Shown here in pieces: positions 61,237 through 64,000 of a stretch of 64,000 nucleotides of DNA. Made by a program: the position numbers and the translations under genes. The DNA comes from Entamoeba histolytica HM-1:IMSS (taxonomy: Eukaryota > Evosea > Mastigamoebida > Endamoebidae). Position 1 is the stretch's first letter. Each line of letters opens with the position of its first letter. The stretch is taken from the NCBI RefSeq assembly GCF_000208925.1, contig NW_001914895.1, forward strand, positions 1-64,000. Reading direction: 5' to 3'. The notes under the pieces are model-generated. The model did no database searches. It was not told the DNA's origin and worked only from the letters and a program-made list of their open reading frames with translations.

Positions 61237-62262
61237 TCATAAACGAACTAAAGGATCATCTACTACTTTAATTACGGGAACTGATACTTGTTGTTGAAGA
61301 AGTCCTTCTACTCCTTGGTGCCAATCATATCCAACTGAGTAAGCCAAAAATTTATTTTCACAAATAAAATCGGCAGTAGTTATTGGACAATTTTGAATAG
61401 GAGAAGTTAAAGTATTAACAAGACTTTTCTTATTTTTATCCCAAATATTAATCACACCATCACTACCAGCAGTAAGAAATATTGTTTCGTTATAAAATGA
61501 AATTGAATTAACAGGATAATAATATGTTTGAGTTGTTGATATTTTTTTATGTTGAGCCTTAAATGCATAGGTATATTGGTTACTTTTGTTTTCAAAATGA
61601 AGAACATTTGCTCTTCCATCAGCACCACCATATACAATACCTTTTCTATCAGGGAATACTGCTATACATTGAACACTTGAATTAACAGTAGATTGTTGTC
61701 CTCCAATAAGAGTGTCTGTCATTAATTTACCTGATTGAATATTAAATACTTCTACTTTATTTGGAGTATGGAAAGTAATATAAGGATATTTTGCATCCAT
61801 ACAAATAATTTTATTATTTACTGGCATTTTTGAAATATTACCTGAATTTAAATCGAGTAATCCTAATGATCCATCTAAACTTGAAATAACAATAGAATTA
61901 GTTTCAGGAAATGGTTTCATAGAGGTTATACAATCATTGAATTGTCCTACTTGTTGTAGTGAATTTTGTTGAACGTTCCACAAATATACTCCTCCATTAA
62001 GTGATCCAACTAAAAATTGTGATTCACAAAATTTACAAAATTTACATATAGAAGTTAATGGTGAGTTACAATTAACACTTCCAACAATTTGTGTTTGTGT
62101 TGGGGAATTAACTAAAAATGCTTTACATGTTTTATCCCATGATGATACTCCAACTAAAATCCCATTTTGTGAACTGTATCCCTCAATACCACTGATAGTG
62201 TCTTGGAATGTTTTTGGTTCTCCTAATGGAAAAACTGGTGAATTTGATTGTTGTTTGGACAT
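61237..62262 (-). CDS. Rae1/Gle2-like mRNA export WD40 protein
   Basis: A 341-residue seven-bladed WD40 protein. Landmarks are the opening ISGIEGYSSQNGILVGVSSW, GGADGRANV in blade 5, the block QTYYYPVNSISFYNETIFLT with SDGVINIWDK, and FLAYSVGYDWHQGVE near the end. The last resembles Rae1 FAYASSYDWSKGHE very closely and distinguishes it from Bub3. Rae1 binds Nup98 at the nuclear pore and assists mRNA export and spindle assembly. GAACT in minus orientation lies about 23 nt upstream of the ATG at 62262. Confidence 0.85.
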   Translation of the reverse strand: MSKQQSNSPVFPLGEPKTFQDTISGIEGYSSQNGILVGVSSWDKTCKAFLVNSPTQTQIVGSVNCNSPLTSICKFCKFCESQFLVGSLNGGVYLWNVQQNSLQQVGQFNDCITSMKPFPETNSIVISSLDGSLGLLDLNSGNISKMPVNNKIICMDAKYPYITFHTPNKVEVFNIQSGKLMTDTLIGGQQSTVNSSVQCIAVFPDRKGIVYGGADGRANVLHFENKSNQYTYAFKAQHKKISTTQTYYYPVNSISFYNETIFLTAGSDGVINIWDKNKKSLVNTLTSPIQNCPITTADFICENKFLAYSVGYDWHQGVEGLLQQQVSVPVIKVVDDPLVRL

Positions 62263-64000
62263 TAATATCTTTTATTTATTTTGAAGTTCTTCTGTCCTAC
62301 CTTTTCTTTAATAAATGTTATTTTACCATTAAAAACTATAAATTTATTATTGTTTTCATTGGGTTATTTTAGAAAAAAATTCACAAAAAAATTCACAATA
62401 TGTTTTTTTTTATTTGATAGGTGTCTTCTCATAGAGAAAATAAATATTAAAGATTTTCATTAAATCAAATGTCATTGCCTCTAAGTTCTTTCCTTTTCAT
62501 GAAAAGAAGTGATACTATACAATAAAATAATTAATTTAATTTACTAAAATAAAAATTAATTTACTTATTAAATTAAATGAAAAGTCTAATAAATATGAGT
62601 TATTATTTCTTGAGATAGAACTTTTTTATTTAACAAAGATTTTTATACTTCAAACTTAATAATTTTATTAGTATAATCGTTTCATTGTTTCAGAGAAATA
62701 CTTAATAGAATGAAATGTATTTTTTTTTAAAGACGAAGTAAAGTTTTGAATAAAATGATATTCTTAATATTATTATCCAAACCTTTGTTTTTTGACAGTT
62801 TTTACAATTTATTATCATATTTGTTATGTATAATTATTTTTTTGTTGATCTTTTAGAGTAAATAACATTTTCATGACGAGACAAGTTGATACATTGTACT
62901 TTGTTTATAAATGGAATAGAATGTGGTGTTTTTATTTGAATGATTTATTTTGAAGAATTTATATCTATTTCTTATAAATCATTCATCTATTTTTTTTTTT
63001 TTCAAATTTATTTACTCTTATTCTAATACATTACATTTATTTTGTGCATCAAATATAAGAATTTGTTTAATCAGCTAATTCTTTGCTTCAGTATTATTTT
63101 GATGAACTTTTCCATTTTGTTAAAATAATATTCAATCTTTAGAAAAAGAAAATAAGATTTTGTGGAATATAAAAATAATGAAAAGACACACAAACTTATA
63201 TCAATGAAGCTAAGAAAATACAAATTAATTAGTCAACCTTACAAATAATTAATACATAACCCAAAGGCAACTAGAAGAGATCAAACAAAAAAAAGAAATA
63301 AAAAAGAAAAGATAGAAGTGAATAATATATTATATTCAATATGGTACATAGCAAAAACTTTCTTTACATGTATTTTTCTGTAAGATTGTTATTGAATAGT
63401 AAGTGAATAAAAGAAAAATATTGGTGTTACAGAGAAATAGATTTAATAAAAATTAAAAATTAGATGTTGACAAAAGACAAGTGTTGGGTTGACATAAAAA
63501 TAGAAAGGAATGACTGTGTTATTTATTCATAAAATGATTTGGTAATTCGACAATATAACAACAGTCATTGGAATTAGTCAAAAACCAATTCATAATTATA
63601 TTTTTTTTTGGAATAAAAATCACTTAATATTATTGAGTTAAAAATAGCAAGCATATTCTCTTTTTTCTTTTTTGGAATTTCCTACTAAGACTTAATTTAG
63701 TCATAAAAAACTATTGATACTATTTGTTTCACTAATTTGTTCATTCAAAATTAAATTCATCATTAGAATAAAAATGATTAATTTTTACCATTCAGTTTGA
63801 AATGAATAACAAAAATAAATATATATAAATAACAAAAAACAAATTTTTATAATCTTTCCTTTTAACTTTCTAAATCAAATCAGACTCTCTCTATGTTTGA
63901 CGGTTTTAACATTTTTTAGCATAAATAGTATATTAACAAGATAAGTATTTAATTGAAGAAAAAAACCGAATTTTTTTAGAAGAAAGTGAAAAGAAAATCG
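62263..64000. other. AT-rich DNA to the window end, no gene seen
   Basis: Starts with the Rae1 upstream region and continues as AT-rich DNA with homopolymer runs. I see no protein-like frame, RNA gene or repeat array. Confidence 0.5.
62285..62289 (-). promoter_or_regulatory. GAACT word upstream of Rae1
   Basis: GAACT on the minus strand about 23 nt upstream of the ATG at 62262. Motif and position only. Confidence 0.4.

Noticed and set aside
61237..62262. Bub3 rather than Rae1
   Set aside because: The terminal YSVGYDWHQG block matches Rae1 best.
1..64000. tRNA, rRNA genes or CRISPR arrays
   Set aside because: I saw no T-loop GTTCRA context, no rRNA-like GC-rich block and no evenly spaced repeats.

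Overview
This window is nuclear DNA of an Entamoeba species. Four things point that way. The base composition is extremely A+T rich. All six introns I can define are 49-57 nt long, start GTTTGT and end TAG. A GAAC-type promoter word (AATGAACT or GAACT) sits 10-50 nt upstream of ten start codons. The gene content includes a transmembrane receptor kinase with a CxxC-rich ectodomain, a secreted beta-amylase and very compact protein-coding genes. I cannot settle the species from sequence alone. One assembly gap of 100 N lies at 23188-23287, inside a Rab-like GTPase gene.

Layout. 1-2.8 kb holds AT-rich DNA and a broken gene with an in-frame TAA (1539-2267) whose intact paralogue is at 39777-40364. 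2.8-14 kb holds a CUE/Smr protein, a 1697-residue receptor kinase, a ubiquitin-like protein, a PAP2-fold lipid enzyme and beta-amylase. 14-21 kb holds a spliced TIPIN/Swi3-like gene, a spliced Yip1-family gene, a TPR protein, AP-1 gamma-adaptin and a spliced receptor-like membrane protein. 21.2-28.8 kb is the accessory part: the gapped Rab gene, a spliced calcineurin-A-like phosphatase, a decayed non-LTR retrotransposon (about 25590-26850) and then about 1.9 kb of A-rich DNA with three diverged copies of a GATGCAAA-containing end sequence. 29.8-43 kb holds an ARM/HEAT-like protein, an XMAP215/Dis1 TOG protein, RMI1, NC2-beta (Dr1), the paralogue of the broken gene and a VPS9-domain RabGEF. 43-52 kb holds Skp1, a WDR11 homologue, a START/F-box/WD40 fusion, a second spliced Yip1 gene, a small two-exon membrane protein and eIF3i. 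52-62 kb holds a small membrane protein, a FERM (talin-head-like) protein, a coactosin/ADF protein, a coiled-coil protein, a small hypothetical, a large type I membrane protein and Rae1/Gle2. The last 1.7 kb has no gene I can see.

Themes. Several products belong to membrane traffic: AP-1 gamma, two Yip1 proteins, WDR11, a VPS9 GEF and a Rab. Others belong to the cytoskeleton (TOG, FERM, coactosin), genome maintenance (TIPIN, RMI1) or SCF ubiquitination (Skp1 and an F-box protein two genes apart). Eukaryotic genes are transcribed singly, so I infer no operons. Five open frames reach upstream into TTG codons; in each I moved the start to the first in-frame ATG.
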